DNA of 64,000 nucleotides from Parachitinimonas caeni (GTDB lineage Bacteria > Pseudomonadota > Gammaproteobacteria > Burkholderiales > Chitinimonadaceae), in NCBI RefSeq assembly GCF_030129945.1, contig NZ_JARRAF010000002.1, forward strand, positions 124,001 through 188,000, written 5' to 3'. Of the stretch, positions 33,769 to 43,335 are shown piece after piece; position 1 is the first letter of the stretch; the number at the start of each line of letters is the position of its first letter. The translations under genes and the position numbers were made by a program. The notes beneath the pieces were generated by a model that was not told where the DNA came from, did no database searches, and was given only the letters and a program-made list of their open reading frames with translations.

Positions 33769-35379
33769 ATGAATATCGCAGCCCCAGGGGTCTTGCCAGG
33801 CCGGCGCCCAGACACCCCTTGGCAAAGGCTCATCGCTGCCGCCAATGCCCTGACGCCCCTGCGCGTTGGGCTCATCGCCTTCATCTATACCCTGCTGGTT
33901 GGCCTGTTGGTCCAGCTGGTAGTTCTGCCGCACCTGCTTCCGGCCTGGCATGCTGGCCACGGCCTGCTGGCCAATCGAGACTGGGTGTATTTTCACCAGC
34001 TCGCCAGCACCGTCAGCGAACGGATTTCGGAACACGGCTGGGGAACTTGGGAACTCCGGCCTGAAGGCCAGGCCGTTGCCGGCATCATGGCGATCTTTTA
34101 CACCCTGTTCACAGCCGAACCCTGGACTGTCCTGCCGCTGTACTGCCTGTTGTACGCCATCTCGGTCACCATCCTGTTCCTGTTTGCGCGCAGCCTGCTT
34201 GGCAACCCGGCTGCCGCCGCACTGGCCACTTTGCCCTGCCTGTTGCTGCCCTCCGCCGCCACCATCTATGCCCAGCCACACAAAGATGCGTTCGTGCTGT
34301 TTGGCTTATTGTCAGTCTGCTGGGCGGCGATCCGGGTCAGCCAGACCCGCCATAGCCTTGCCGACACCCTGATTGGCCTGCCTTTATCCTGGCTGGGTTT
34401 GCTGGCCGTCTGGATGATGCGGCCGTATCTGCTGCAGGTGCTGGAAGCGGCAGGATTGATTGTCTTCGTTGTCGCCGTCATCAATGCCAGCCTGCGCTTG
34501 CGCACCGGTATTCGACATCCGAGCGACTTTGCCCGGCAGGCGCTCTTGCCTATCCTGCTGTCAGCCTTGGTCTGGCTGCCGTGTAATCAACTCAAGCGCA
34601 TCGATAACAACGTCGATCCCGCCGGGGCGCAAGCCAGACTCGCCGAGATCAAGGCCGAGAAGGCTCGACTGGCCGCAGCGGAAGCCGCGAAGAAGCAGGC
34701 AGCCTTGCAGGTTGCCTCGGTTGTAGCGCCTGCGCCCAAACCCGCACCGGAGCCGCCTCCCGCCACACCCCCCGCACCAGCCCCTGTGGCCCAGACAGCC
34801 CCCCCCATCCCCACACCGGCGCCTCCCCCTGTTCCGGTAGTCCCGAAGGTCGAAATCCGCGACTGGCAACCGAGCACCTGGCTGCCGCCCAAGCTGGATG
34901 GGGTGTTTTACACCCTGGCCAAGACGCGTGATGGCTTCCGTACTACCAAGGGGGGCAGCAATATTGATGCAGAGGTGAAGTTCGAGTCGGCCGAAGATGT
35001 GCTTTCCTATATTCCAAGGGCCATGCAGCTGGCACTATTGTCACCCTTCCCGTCGCTCTGGTTCAGCCAGGGCAGCCATGCCAGCGGTACTCTGGAGCGC
35101 CGGATCGGCGGCCTGGAGATGCTGCTGGTGTATGTGGCGCTAGGGGGGATAATCCCCGCCGCAAAGCGCTGGTGGCGTCGCCGTGAATTCTGCGTGCCCT
35201 TACTGGTGGCCTTGCCGCTGTTGCTGACGTATGGTCTGACCATCGTCAACGTCGGCACCTTGTACCGGCTGCGCTACCCTATGGAATTGCTGATCATGAC
35301 AATCGGGCTGGCGGGTTACCTCGGGATGTACCTGGCACGGCGGCAGCCCCCGCCCGCCACGCCCGCCGCAGCGGCTTGA
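33769..35379 (+). CDS. Polytopic membrane protein with a proline-rich loop insertion (Wzy/GT-C candidate)
   Basis: This 536-aa protein has about seven to nine hydrophobic segments. Six or so lie in residues 22-280, then comes a long hydrophilic stretch and two or three more segments at the end. Residues 286-315 are Ala/Lys/Glu-rich and helix-like (ARLAEIKAEKARLAAAEAAK), and about 320-365 are almost pure Pro/Ala. Its C-terminal motif TLYRLRYPMELLIM resembles GT-C and polymerase-like proteins of glycan loci. I cannot assign a family. Wzy polymerase is a candidate because none is otherwise obvious. AGGAGAGG precedes ATG 33769. The 185-nt gap before it holds a weak inverted repeat (CACC/GGTG) and nothing else seen. 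Confidence 0.6.
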   Translation: MNIAAPGVLPGRRPDTPWQRLIAAANALTPLRVGLIAFIYTLLVGLLVQLVVLPHLLPAWHAGHGLLANRDWVYFHQLASTVSERISEHGWGTWELRPEGQAVAGIMAIFYTLFTAEPWTVLPLYCLLYAISVTILFLFARSLLGNPAAAALATLPCLLLPSAATIYAQPHKDAFVLFGLLSVCWAAIRVSQTRHSLADTLIGLPLSWLGLLAVWMMRPYLLQVLEAAGLIVFVVAVINASLRLRTGIRHPSDFARQALLPILLSALVWLPCNQLKRIDNNVDPAGAQARLAEIKAEKARLAAAEAAKKQAALQVASVVAPAPKPAPEPPPATPPAPAPVAQTAPPIPTPAPPPVPVVPKVEIRDWQPSTWLPPKLDGVFYTLAKTRDGFRTTKGGSNIDAEVKFESAEDVLSYIPRAMQLALLSPFPSLWFSQGSHASGTLERRIGGLEMLLVYVALGGIIPAAKRWWRRREFCVPLLVALPLLLTYGLTIVNVGTLYRLRYPMELLIMTIGLAGYLGMYLARRQPPPATPAAAA

Positions 35380-35437
35380 GCGGCAAAACCACCCCAGCGC
35401 ATCAGGTTTTCATTCTTTCGGAGATCCGTTTTTCCTC

Positions 35438-36628
35438 ATGCAGGACACACATCGAAGCACCGGCCCTTCGGGGCCGACAGCCCTGGTTTGTTCCAACTCA
35501 TCCTGGTATCTGCACAATTTCCGGCGCGGATTGATCCAGGCACTGCTGGCCCAAGGCTGGCGCGTGATTACGGTAGCCCCGCACGACGAGCACAGTGCAG
35601 CGCTGCAGGCACTGGGCGCCGAATTCGAGCCCCTGCCCATCGACAGCAAAGGCCTCAATCCGCTCGCGGATGGCCGGACCTGCTGGCATCTGGCAGGTTT
35701 GATGCAGCGCTATCAGCCGCAGGTTTACCTGCCGTTCACCATCAAACCCGTCATTTGGGGCGGCTTGGCGGCCCGCTGGCGCAAAGTGGCCACGGTGGCG
35801 ACCGTCACCGGTCTGGGTACCGCCTTCATCCGCCAGAACTGGCTGACCAAGCTGGTCTGCAATCTGTACCGGCCGGCCCTGCGTCGCGCCTCGACCGTGC
35901 TGTTCCAGAACGATGAAGACCGCAGCCTGTTCCTCAAGCACGGTTTGGTCACCGTGCGCCAGACCGGGCTGGTGGCCGGCAGCGGAGTCGATCTCAAACG
36001 CTTCAAACCAACGCCGCTACCCAATGGCGAAGCACCGGTGTTCCTGCTGATTGCCCGCATGCTGCGCGACAAGGGGGTGGTCGAATACGTCAACGCTGCC
36101 CGCGAAATCAAAGCCCGCTACCCGCAGGCCCGCTTTCAGATGCTGGGGTTTGTCGGCGTTGCCAATCGCACGGCCATCAGCCGCGACGAAATCGACGGCT
36201 GGCAAGCGGAAGGTATCGTCGATTATCTGGGCTCGACCGATGACGTACGGCCCTTCATTGCCGCCGCAGATTGCGTGGTCCTGCCGTCCTACCGCGAAGG
36301 CACGCCACGCACCTTGCTCGAAGCCGCCGCCATGACCCGCCCTTTGATTGCCACCGATGTCACCGGCTGCCGCGAAGTGGTCGAGCACGAGGTCAACGGC
36401 TATTTGTGCGAGGCCCGCAACCACCAGTCGCTGGCCACCGCCATCGAGCGCTTCATTCAACTGCCGATGGCGGCGCGGTATGCTATGGGCCTGGCTGGAC
36501 GGCAGAAAATCGAGCAGACCTTCGATCAGGCTAGCGTGGTCCAGGCTTATCTGCAGGCCATCCATACCGCCGTCAACGGTCGGGGAGCCGGCGAAACCGT
36601 TGCCAGCAAGTTTCCCTCATCTTCCTGA
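35438..36628 (+). CDS. GT4-type glycosyltransferase 4 (PglA-like)
   Basis: This is a 396-aa GT-B enzyme. NSSWYLHNFRRGLIQALLAQG opens the first domain. LGTAFIRQNWLTKLV near 130 and LVAGSGVDLKRFKP near 180 are typical of PglA/CapM-like transferases, and SYREGTPRTLLEAAAMTRPLIAT near 285 is the donor motif with its Glu pair. Such enzymes often add the second sugar (GalNAc, GalNAcA or FucNAc) to an undecaprenyl-linked primer. It stands alone between membrane protein and dehydrogenase genes, 58 nt after the preceding stop, and begins a segment that includes wbpO/wbpP-like genes. Confidence 0.85.
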   Translation: MQDTHRSTGPSGPTALVCSNSSWYLHNFRRGLIQALLAQGWRVITVAPHDEHSAALQALGAEFEPLPIDSKGLNPLADGRTCWHLAGLMQRYQPQVYLPFTIKPVIWGGLAARWRKVATVATVTGLGTAFIRQNWLTKLVCNLYRPALRRASTVLFQNDEDRSLFLKHGLVTVRQTGLVAGSGVDLKRFKPTPLPNGEAPVFLLIARMLRDKGVVEYVNAAREIKARYPQARFQMLGFVGVANRTAISRDEIDGWQAEGIVDYLGSTDDVRPFIAAADCVVLPSYREGTPRTLLEAAAMTRPLIATDVTGCREVVEHEVNGYLCEARNHQSLATAIERFIQLPMAARYAMGLAGRQKIEQTFDQASVVQAYLQAIHTAVNGRGAGETVASKFPSSS

Positions 36629-36668
36629 TTGCGCCAGCATCCAATACGTTCACACGAAAAACCTTGCC

Positions 36669-37955
36669 ATGTCTCATACACGAAAAATTGCCGTGATCGG
36701 CCTGGGCTATGTCGGCCTGCCGGTCGCCGTGGCCTTTGGCCGCAAAGCCCGAACCATCGGTTTCGACATCAATCAGGAAAGACTGGCCGAGCTGGGCGCC
36801 GGTATCGAGCGGACTGGCGAAGTCAGTCCGGAAGAATTACGCAGCGCCGACATCGTCTACACCGACTCTCTCGAAGTCCTGCGGCAGGCGGATTTTCATA
36901 TCGTGGCAGTGCCCACACCGGTTGATGACGCCAACCAGCCTGATCTGACCCCCATGAAGAAAGCCTCCGAAACCGTCGGCAAGGCCCTCAAGCACGGGGA
37001 TATCGTGGTGTTCGAATCAACGGTCTACCCCGGCGCCACCGAAGAAGACTGCGTGCCGATTCTGGAGGCCATGTCCGGCCTGACCTGCGGCCGCGACTTC
37101 ACCGTGGGCTACAGCCCGGAGCGGATCAATCCTGGCGACAAGGAACATACCTTTACCAAGATCCGCAAAGTGGTGTCGGGACAAGATCCGGCCACGCTCG
37201 ATATTGTGGCGGCGGTTTATGGTTCGGTCGTGGAGGCCGGCGTTTTCAAGGCCAGCTCGATCAAGGTTGCGGAAGCCGCCAAAGTCATCGAAAACACCCA
37301 GCGCGACCTGAACATCGCGCTGATGAACGAACTGGCGCTGATCTTCAACCGCATGGGCATTGACACCAACGAAGTCCTGGCTGCAGCCGGCACCAAATGG
37401 AACTTCCTGCCTTTCCGGCCCGGTCTGGTCGGTGGCCATTGCATTGGCGTGGACCCTTACTACCTGACGCACAAAGCCGAGAAGCTTGGTTATATCCCGC
37501 AGGTGATTCTGGCGGGGCGTCGCATCAACGACAGCATGAGCCGACATATTGCCGAGCAGACGATCAAACAGATGATCCACGCCGGGCATGGCATTCTGGG
37601 GGCGCGGGTCACTGTGCTGGGCCTGACCTTCAAGGAAAACTGCCCCGATCTGCGCAACTCCAAGGTCGCCGATATCGTTGCCGAGCTGCGCGATTATGGG
37701 GTGGAGGTGCAGGTACACGATCCCTTGGCCGACCCGCAGGAAGCCGAACACGAATATGGCATCACGCTGACCGCATTCGACCAGCTGAAGCCGGCAGCGG
37801 CCTTGCTGGTAGCGGTTGCCCACGACGAATATCGCCAGAAAGACCTGCTGACCTTGCGCGAGCTGTGCGGCGAGGCACCGGTCCTGATCGACGTCAAGGC
37901 ACTGTTCAACCCGGCCAGCCTGCGCGAACACGGCTTCCGCGTCTGGCGTCTGTGA
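36669..37955 (+). CDS. wbpO: UDP-N-acetylhexosamine 6-dehydrogenase (TviB/WbpO-like)
   Basis: This is a 428-aa UDP-sugar dehydrogenase. The N-terminal Rossmann motif is [14 protein letters not shown], the middle domain has [21 protein letters not shown], and catalytic Cys258 lies in [37 protein letters not shown] is closest to TviB/VipA/WbpO, enzymes that oxidise UDP-GalNAc (and UDP-GlcNAc) to the uronate using two NAD. It fits with the WbpP/TviC-like epimerase gene 13 nt downstream. No WbpA-type dehydrogenase is in the window, so this one may also supply the WbpB/E/D route. ATG 36669 is chosen from the family N-terminus. Confidence 0.92.
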   Translation: MSHTRKIAVIGLGYVGLPVAVAFGRKARTIGFDINQERLAELGAGIERTGEVSPEELRSADIVYTDSLEVLRQADFHIVAVPTPVDDANQPDLTPMKKASETVGKALKHGDIVVFESTVYPGATEEDCVPILEAMSGLTCGRDFTVGYSPERINPGDKEHTFTKIRKVVSGQDPATLDIVAAVYGSVVEAGVFKASSIKVAEAAKVIENTQRDLNIALMNELALIFNRMGIDTNEVLAAAGTKWNFLPFRPGLVGGHCIGVDPYYLTHKAEKLGYIPQVILAGRRINDSMSRHIAEQTIKQMIHAGHGILGARVTVLGLTFKENCPDLRNSKVADIVAELRDYGVEVQVHDPLADPQEAEHEYGITLTAFDQLKPAAALLVAVAHDEYRQKDLLTLRELCGEAPVLIDVKALFNPASLREHGFRVWRL

Positions 37956-37968
37956 GCGAGGGGGCAAG

Positions 37969-38994
37969 ATGTCTGCTTATGCTCAATTACTGACGACCCT
38001 GCCAGCGCACCCCCGGCGCTGGCTGGTGACCGGCGCGGCCGGCTTCATTGGCTCGCACCTGGTCGAGACCCTGCTGACACATGGCCAGCAGGTTGTCGGG
38101 CTGGATAACTTTGCCACGGGCTACCAGTCGAATCTGGATGATGTTCTCACCAGTGTTGGCCCCGATGCCGCCAGCCGCTTTCAGCTGATCCAGGCTGACA
38201 TCTGCGATCTGGCTGCCTGCCGGCAGGCAGTAGCGGGTGTCGATTACGTCCTGCATCAGGCCGCGCTGGGTAGCGTACCGCGTTCGCTGGAAAACCCGCT
38301 GGCCACGCACGATGCCAATATCAACGGCTTTCTGAACCTGTTACTGGCTGCCCGCGATGCTGGCGTTCGTCGCTTTGTGTATGCCGCCTCCAGCAGTACC
38401 TACGGCGACCACCCTGGTCTGCCGAAGATCGAAGACCAGATTGGCAAACCGCTGTCGCCTTATGCGGTCACCAAGTATGTCAACGAGTTGTATGCCGATG
38501 TGTTTGGCCGTTGCTATGGCCTCCCGACCATCGGCCTGCGTTATTTCAATGTCTTTGGTCCACGCCAAGACCCGAATGGTGCTTACGCCGCAGTGATTCC
38601 GCGCTGGTTTGCCAGTCTGGCCGCTGGCGAGCCGGTACAGATCAACGGCGATGGTGAAACCAGTCGGGATTTCTGCTTTGTGGCAAACGTGGTCCAGGCC
38701 AATCTGCTGGCCGCCTGCACCGACCATGCTGCCGCCATCAATCAGGTCTATAACGTGGCCGTAGGTGACCGTACCACGCTGAACCAGCTTTATGCACAGA
38801 TCCGGGAACAGGTTGCCCGCCACCAGCCCGGCCAGACGTTGCCCGACCCGATCTACCGTGACTTCCGCGCAGGCGATGTGCGCCACTCGCAGGCCGACAT
38901 CACCAAGATCTCGCTCTTGCTGGGTTATGTTCCGAGCCATCGTATTGAGGAGGGCATGGCAGTGGCGGCCGACTGGTACCTGGCAAAACGATAA
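37969..38994 (+). CDS. wbpP: UDP-N-acetylglucosamine 4-epimerase (WbpP/TviC-like)
   Basis: This is a 341-aa extended SDR epimerase. [10 protein letters not shown] binds NAD, SSSTYG and Tyr165-x3-Lys169 ([11 protein letters not shown]) form the catalytic triad, and [20 protein letters not shown] and [12 protein letters not shown] are typical of WbpP. The WbpP/TviC class interconverts UDP-GlcNAc and UDP-GalNAc (or the corresponding uronates). It follows the dehydrogenase at 13 nt. Together they would give UDP-GalNAcA from UDP-GlcNAc, as in P. aeruginosa O6 and Salmonella Vi. Confidence 0.92.
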   Translation: MSAYAQLLTTLPAHPRRWLVTGAAGFIGSHLVETLLTHGQQVVGLDNFATGYQSNLDDVLTSVGPDAASRFQLIQADICDLAACRQAVAGVDYVLHQAALGSVPRSLENPLATHDANINGFLNLLLAARDAGVRRFVYAASSSTYGDHPGLPKIEDQIGKPLSPYAVTKYVNELYADVFGRCYGLPTIGLRYFNVFGPRQDPNGAYAAVIPRWFASLAAGEPVQINGDGETSRDFCFVANVVQANLLAACTDHAAAINQVYNVAVGDRTTLNQLYAQIREQVARHQPGQTLPDPIYRDFRAGDVRHSQADITKISLLLGYVPSHRIEEGMAVAADWYLAKR

Positions 38995-39015
38995 AAACAA
39001 CACGGAAGTTCTTGC

Positions 39016-40158
39016 GTGCAAACATTTCTTCTCGCCTTCGTTGTATCGGTGGTCGCGGCCTTGCTGATCCTGCGCTACAACCATCTGCATGGCCATTTGA
39101 CGGCCGATCACGATCTGGACGGCGTGCAAAAATTTCACCCCCATCCCGTCCCCAGGGTGGGCGGTGTCGCGGTAATGGTCGGCATTCTGGCGGTCGGGGG
39201 GCTGGTGTCGGTGTTACGGCCGGAAATCTCACGTCAGTTCTGGCTGCTGCTGATGGCTTCGATACCCGCCTTCATGGGCGGGTTGGTCGAAGATCTGACC
39301 AAGCGCGTTGGCGTGCTGACCCGGCTGGGCCTGACCATGCTGGCTGCCGCGGGCGGATTCTGGCTACTCAATGCCGGAATCAGCCGGGTGGATATCCCGA
39401 TCATCGACACGGCATTGCGGCTGTGGCCGGTAGCATTGGTGTTCACGGTCTTTGCCGTGGCCGGGGTGGCCAATGCCATCAATATCATTGATGGCTATAA
39501 CGGCTTGGCAGGTGTGGTAACCGTCAATATTTTCATGGCCCTTGGCTATGTGTCGTATCAGGTTGGCGACGCCATGCTCTGGACCATCTGCCTTGCGGCG
39601 GCCGGCGCCATTCTGGGCTTTCTGGTGTGGAATTACCCACGCGGCCTGATTTTTCTGGGCGACGGCGGTGCTTATCTGATTGGCTTTCTGATCGGTGAGA
39701 TTTCAGTCCTGCTGGTGGTACGCCACCCCGAGGTTTCCGCGTGGTTTCCCTTCCTGCTGGTGTTCTACCCGATTTTCGAAACGCTGTTCTCGATTTACCG
39801 CCGTGTCTTGCTGCGTAACGGCTCACCGGGCATGCCCGACGCCGTGCATATGCACCAGATGATCTACAAACGGCTGGTACGCTGGGCAGTCGGTAGCCGG
39901 CAAGCCAATGACAAGGTCTGGCGCAACGCCATGACCTCGCCTTATCTGTGGGTACTCAGCTCGCTCACCGTGATTCCGGCTGTCGCCTTCTGGAACCGCC
40001 CGCATTGGCTTTTGCTGTTCACCCTGCTGTTTGTGGCCAGCTACACCTGGCTGTATCGCCGGCTCGTACGTTTCCGCTCCCCGCGTTGGTTGATGATCCG
40101 CTACCACCACGATAGCAATCGCTCCTCGTCGCACCGAATCCACAAGAAGGAAGACTGA
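39016..40158 (+). CDS. WecA/WbpL-like undecaprenyl-phosphate sugar-1-phosphate transferase
   Basis: This is a 380-aa polytopic enzyme of the MraY/WecA family, starting with GTG at 39016. About ten membrane segments are visible. The Asp-rich site is NAINIIDGYNGLAG near 155, FLGDGGAYLIGF near 215 is the next conserved loop, and VHMHQMIYKRL near 276 corresponds to the HIHH-type motif. Members place the first sugar phosphate on undecaprenyl phosphate. It would thus start the repeat unit of this locus. The last 60 residues hold two more membrane spans and a basic tail. The next gene begins at its stop codon (1-nt overlap). Confidence 0.88.
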   Translation: MQTFLLAFVVSVVAALLILRYNHLHGHLTADHDLDGVQKFHPHPVPRVGGVAVMVGILAVGGLVSVLRPEISRQFWLLLMASIPAFMGGLVEDLTKRVGVLTRLGLTMLAAAGGFWLLNAGISRVDIPIIDTALRLWPVALVFTVFAVAGVANAINIIDGYNGLAGVVTVNIFMALGYVSYQVGDAMLWTICLAAAGAILGFLVWNYPRGLIFLGDGGAYLIGFLIGEISVLLVVRHPEVSAWFPFLLVFYPIFETLFSIYRRVLLRNGSPGMPDAVHMHQMIYKRLVRWAVGSRQANDKVWRNAMTSPYLWVLSSLTVIPAVAFWNRPHWLLLFTLLFVASYTWLYRRLVRFRSPRWLMIRYHHDSNRSSSHRIHKKED

Positions 40159-41330
40159 TGTTCCCGCACGGCCGCTTCCCCCGCATTCCGCTCTGGCTGG
40201 CCCTGTTACCACTGGTGGCCATTGTCTGCTTTGCCCTGTGGCGTCAGGGGGTGAAGCTGTCGCCGGACTCCCAGACCTATTCGCTCTGGGCAGACCAGCT
40301 GATCGCCGACCATTTCAACTTCAAAGCCGCGTTCGCCAAGCTGAACTTCCCGGTAGTGCCTTACAACTATGCGCTTTGGGTGGCGTATGTCGCGGTACAC
40401 AAGCTGCTGTTCGGCAACGCCTGGAGTCTGGGGGTCGTCATCGGCAATGTGCTGGCACTGGGCCTGACTACCTGGCTGCTGGTACGGCTGCTCAAAGCAC
40501 TTGAATGCCCGAACTGGGGCATCGCCTTGGGCTTGCTGGCCATGGCCGGGGTTCACGAATACTCGTTCTGGGCCAATTACGCCCTGTCGGATGTCAGCTT
40601 TGTCGCCTTGCTGACGCTGTGGCTGGTCATCCTGCTCGGGTCTCGCCAATGGTGGCCGCTTTTACCTCTGGGTGCTGTTCTACTGGCTTATCGCCCCCCG
40701 GCCATCGTACTGCTGCCGCTGGTGGCCGTCGCCATCGCGGCAGGGCATCTGGCCAAGGCCGAGCCGACCCAACGACCGCTCAAACTCTGGGCGCTGGTGG
40801 CCGGATTGGCCGCCTTGGCACTCGTCCTGACAGGGTTGCATGCCTGCATTGTCGCCGATCCTTCGCGCTGGCCATTTGACGGAGGACGCGGCTGGGTGAG
40901 CCAGCTGGCCGAGATGTACCAGCGCGGCATTATCGTTCACGATCGCCCCTCCACCTATGTGACCCCTCCGGAAAGCTGGCTGGGTTACCTGGGCATGACC
41001 CTGCGTAAATTCCTGTATTTCTGGTCGCCGAGCGCGCCGGAATTCAGCTTTGCCCATAAAGCCATCAACTGGATCACCCTGCTACCGCTCTATCTGCTGG
41101 CGGGTTTTGCCGTCTGGCGGGCCTTCTCGATCCGGCAGGTGATGTCGGCCCAACGCTGGCGGGCGGTCGTCATTTTGAGTGCCTGGTGTCTGGGGCTGGC
41201 GCTGTTTCATGCGCTGCAGGTGGTGGACTATGACTTCCGCTATCGCCTGCCGACCATTCCAGCGGTATTGGTACTGGCGGTCATCGGCTTGACAGAATGG
41301 CGCCGGAACGGCCAGAACACTGGCGCCTGA
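40158..41330 (+). CDS. Polytopic membrane protein, GT-C-like
   Basis: This 390-aa protein has about nine or ten hydrophobic segments, two periplasmic-type loops, and a C-terminal FRYRLPTIPAVLVLAVIGL-like stretch that is common in GT-C glycosyltransferases of the PMT/ArnT type. An acidic SPDSQTYSLW occurs in the first loop (near 36), where GT-C enzymes have their catalytic Asp. I do not recognise a specific family. It may be a polymerase, or may transfer a side-chain sugar from a polyprenyl donor such as one made by the GtrB-like protein. Its 3' end overlaps the acyltransferase gene by 34 nt. Confidence 0.65.
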   Translation: MFPHGRFPRIPLWLALLPLVAIVCFALWRQGVKLSPDSQTYSLWADQLIADHFNFKAAFAKLNFPVVPYNYALWVAYVAVHKLLFGNAWSLGVVIGNVLALGLTTWLLVRLLKALECPNWGIALGLLAMAGVHEYSFWANYALSDVSFVALLTLWLVILLGSRQWWPLLPLGAVLLAYRPPAIVLLPLVAVAIAAGHLAKAEPTQRPLKLWALVAGLAALALVLTGLHACIVADPSRWPFDGGRGWVSQLAEMYQRGIIVHDRPSTYVTPPESWLGYLGMTLRKFLYFWSPSAPEFSFAHKAINWITLLPLYLLAGFAVWRAFSIRQVMSAQRWRAVVILSAWCLGLALFHALQVVDYDFRYRLPTIPAVLVLAVIGLTEWRRNGQNTGA

Positions 41331-42349
41331 CGCGCCTGTACGAGCTTGACCTGCTGCGGCTGCTGGCGGCCGCAGCAGTCCTGCTGTTTCACTATGGTTT
41401 TCGCGGCTATATCGCCGATGACCTTTGCCGGATGCCCACCCCCACACTCGGTCTGGTAGCGCGTTACGGCTATCTTGGGGTCGAGCTGTTCTTCCTGATC
41501 AGCGGCTTTGTCATCCTGCTCTCGGCAGAAGGGCGTAACGCGACGGAATTCGTCAAAGCCCGCGCATTACGACTATTCCCGGCATTGTGGCTGGCCTGCA
41601 GCCTGACAGCCGCCACCGCCTGGCTGTTGAGCGACGCCCGCTTTACCCCCACGCTCGGGGATTATTTCGCCAATATGGCGCTATTGGCCGGCTTTATCGG
41701 GCGGCCGCTGGTCGATGGCAGTTACTGGTCTCTGTACGTCGAAATCGTCTTCTACGCCGCCATTGCAGCAGCCATTGCCCTGCGACAGCTGGGGCAGATC
41801 GAACTCTGGCTGATTTTATGGCTGGCCCTGGCCTGCCTGATCGACCTGTTCCCCTTCGGCAACGCCGGCTTCAAAGCACTTTTCAACTACGCACCGTATT
41901 TCGTTGGCGGCTGCGTGGCCTACCGCCGCTATTCGCTTGGCACCAGCCCGCTACGGCAAGGGCTGTTTGTCGCCAGTTGGGTGCTGGCTTCGGCCCACGC
42001 CCTGCGTGATGCCGCCTATCTGAGCGAACGGTATGCCGTCCGCTTTGAACCACTGGTCGTGACCAGCCTGATCGCCGTCTTCTTTGGCGGATTCTGGCTG
42101 CTGGCCCGGCACCGCACCACGGCCTGGCGCCAGCCACGCTGGGCCATCTGGGGCGCCCTCACCTATCCGCTCTACCTGATCCACCAGCACATCGGCTACA
42201 TGCTGTTCAACCGGCTCTATCCGGCCTGGCCATCCTGGCTGCTGGTCAGCAGCTGCAGCGCCCTTGTGCTGGCGTTAGCCTGGCTGATCCACCATCACGC
42301 CGAATTACCGTTACGGCGCTGGCTGCAAGGGCTGCTGTGGCGGTCCTAG
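41297..42349 (+). CDS. Acyltransferase-3 family membrane protein (OafA/YrhL-like)
   Basis: This is a 350-aa polytopic protein with about ten membrane spans. ELDLLRLLAAAAVLLFHYGF carries the catalytic-type His and Arg of acyltransferase-3 proteins. YLGVELFFLISGFVILLSAEG, VKARALRLFPALWLA and YPLYLIHQHIGYML are further signatures. Such proteins O-acetylate surface polysaccharides. It starts 34 nt before the preceding stop. Its TAG stop overlaps the stop of the convergent GT2 gene within the palindrome CTAG. Confidence 0.88.
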   Translation: MAPERPEHWRLTRLYELDLLRLLAAAAVLLFHYGFRGYIADDLCRMPTPTLGLVARYGYLGVELFFLISGFVILLSAEGRNATEFVKARALRLFPALWLACSLTAATAWLLSDARFTPTLGDYFANMALLAGFIGRPLVDGSYWSLYVEIVFYAAIAAAIALRQLGQIELWLILWLALACLIDLFPFGNAGFKALFNYAPYFVGGCVAYRRYSLGTSPLRQGLFVASWVLASAHALRDAAYLSERYAVRFEPLVVTSLIAVFFGGFWLLARHRTTAWRQPRWAIWGALTYPLYLIHQHIGYMLFNRLYPAWPSWLLVSSCSALVLALAWLIHHHAELPLRRWLQGLLWRS

Positions 42350-43335
42350 GTTCTGTTGTAGGTTCTGTTGCGGCTACGCGGCCCCAGCGGGATGCGCGGG
42401 CTGTTCTGAAAATCGTAATTAAGGAAGGACAGCAGCAGCTGGGTACCCAGAATAATGGGCAGCGCAGCCAGCATGACCGTGCCGCTGCTGGCAAGCTGGC
42501 CAGTCTGCATCGAATGCAGCCAGCCACTCACCCCCTGCCACAGGCCGAATAGGAGCAGCGGCAGCGATAACAGCAGCTCCAGCGATGCCACCGAAAAATC
42601 ACGCAGAAAGTAGTTGTAGCCGATGCGCTTGGCCAGATTCCGGCTATGTCCGAGCAAAAAGGGTAGCAGGATGCGCCCGACCTTCAGCCCGGACACCTCA
42701 TCGCCGTAAATCGCCCGCATGGGAATATCCCGCACCACCGCACCAATGGTGCCGAGCCGGAACAGCAGGTCTGACTCGAAAAAGTAGCGTCTGGCGAGTT
42801 TATCGAGGGGTAGCAGCTGTAAGGCGGTCAGGCCGATTGCGGTGTAGCCGTTGGTAGGGTCGAACAGCCGATAGTAGCCGCTGGAAAATTTGGAGAAAAA
42901 CGACAGCACGGCATTGCCCAGCAAGCGGATACGCGGCATGGCCGCCAGATCTTCGAGCTGGAAAAAGCGATTGCCCTTGGTGTAATCGGCTTCGCCAGCC
43001 AGGATGGGCGCGATAAAGGCGGGGATCAGCGCCGGGTCCATCTGGCCGTCGCCGTCGATTTTGACGACACAATCGCAATCGTCTGCGAGTGCCGCCCGGT
43101 AGCCTGACACCACCGCCGCGCCTACGCCCTGATTCTGGGTATGCCGGAGTACCCGTACCCGCTGGTCGGTACACTGAGCGGTGACCAGATCGGCCGTTGC
43201 CTCAGGGCAGGCATCATCGACCACGTAGATGTGGGTGACTTCCGGTCCCAGGCCCGCTATCACCCCCAGAATCTGCCGCGCCACCCGAAAGCAGGGAATC
43301 ACCACGCCTACGCGCGGCAAGTCGCTATTTAGCAT
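42346..43335 (-). CDS. GtrB/DPM1-like GT2 glycosyltransferase with C-terminal membrane helices
   Basis: This 329-aa GT2 has VGVVIPCFRVARQI at the N-terminus, VVDDACPEATADLV near 43, KIDGDGQMDPALI near 99 (DxD region), and two C-terminal hydrophobic segments (about 250-270 and 285-305). This layout is typical of dolichol-phosphate-mannose-synthase-like and GtrB enzymes that make polyprenyl-phosphate sugars. ATG 43335 overlaps the upstream GtrA-like gene by 11 nt. A 12-nt tandem duplication (42349-42372) encodes its last residues, NRT-Y-NRT. With the GtrA-like gene it probably provides a sugar donor on the periplasmic side. Confidence 0.85.
   Translation of the reverse strand: MLNSDLPRVGVVIPCFRVARQILGVIAGLGPEVTHIYVVDDACPEATADLVTAQCTDQRVRVLRHTQNQGVGAAVVSGYRAALADDCDCVVKIDGDGQMDPALIPAFIAPILAGEADYTKGNRFFQLEDLAAMPRIRLLGNAVLSFFSKFSSGYYRLFDPTNGYTAIGLTALQLLPLDKLARRYFFESDLLFRLGTIGAVVRDIPMRAIYGDEVSGLKVGRILLPFLLGHSRNLAKRIGYNYFLRDFSVASLELLLSLPLLLFGLWQGVSGWLHSMQTGQLASSGTVMLAALPIILGTQLLLSFLNYDFQNSPRIPLGPRSRNRTYNRT
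42349..42372. repeat. 12-bp tandem duplication at the 3' end of the GtrB-like gene
   Basis: GGTTCTGTTGTA is followed directly by GGTTCTGTTGCG. It encodes the C-terminal NRT repeat of the GtrB-like protein and abuts the overlapping stop codons. Confidence 0.6.

Noticed and set aside
37017..37967. 316-codon open frame antisense to the wbpO-like gene
   Set aside because: The sense strand encodes an obvious UDP-sugar dehydrogenase; the antisense product has no motif.
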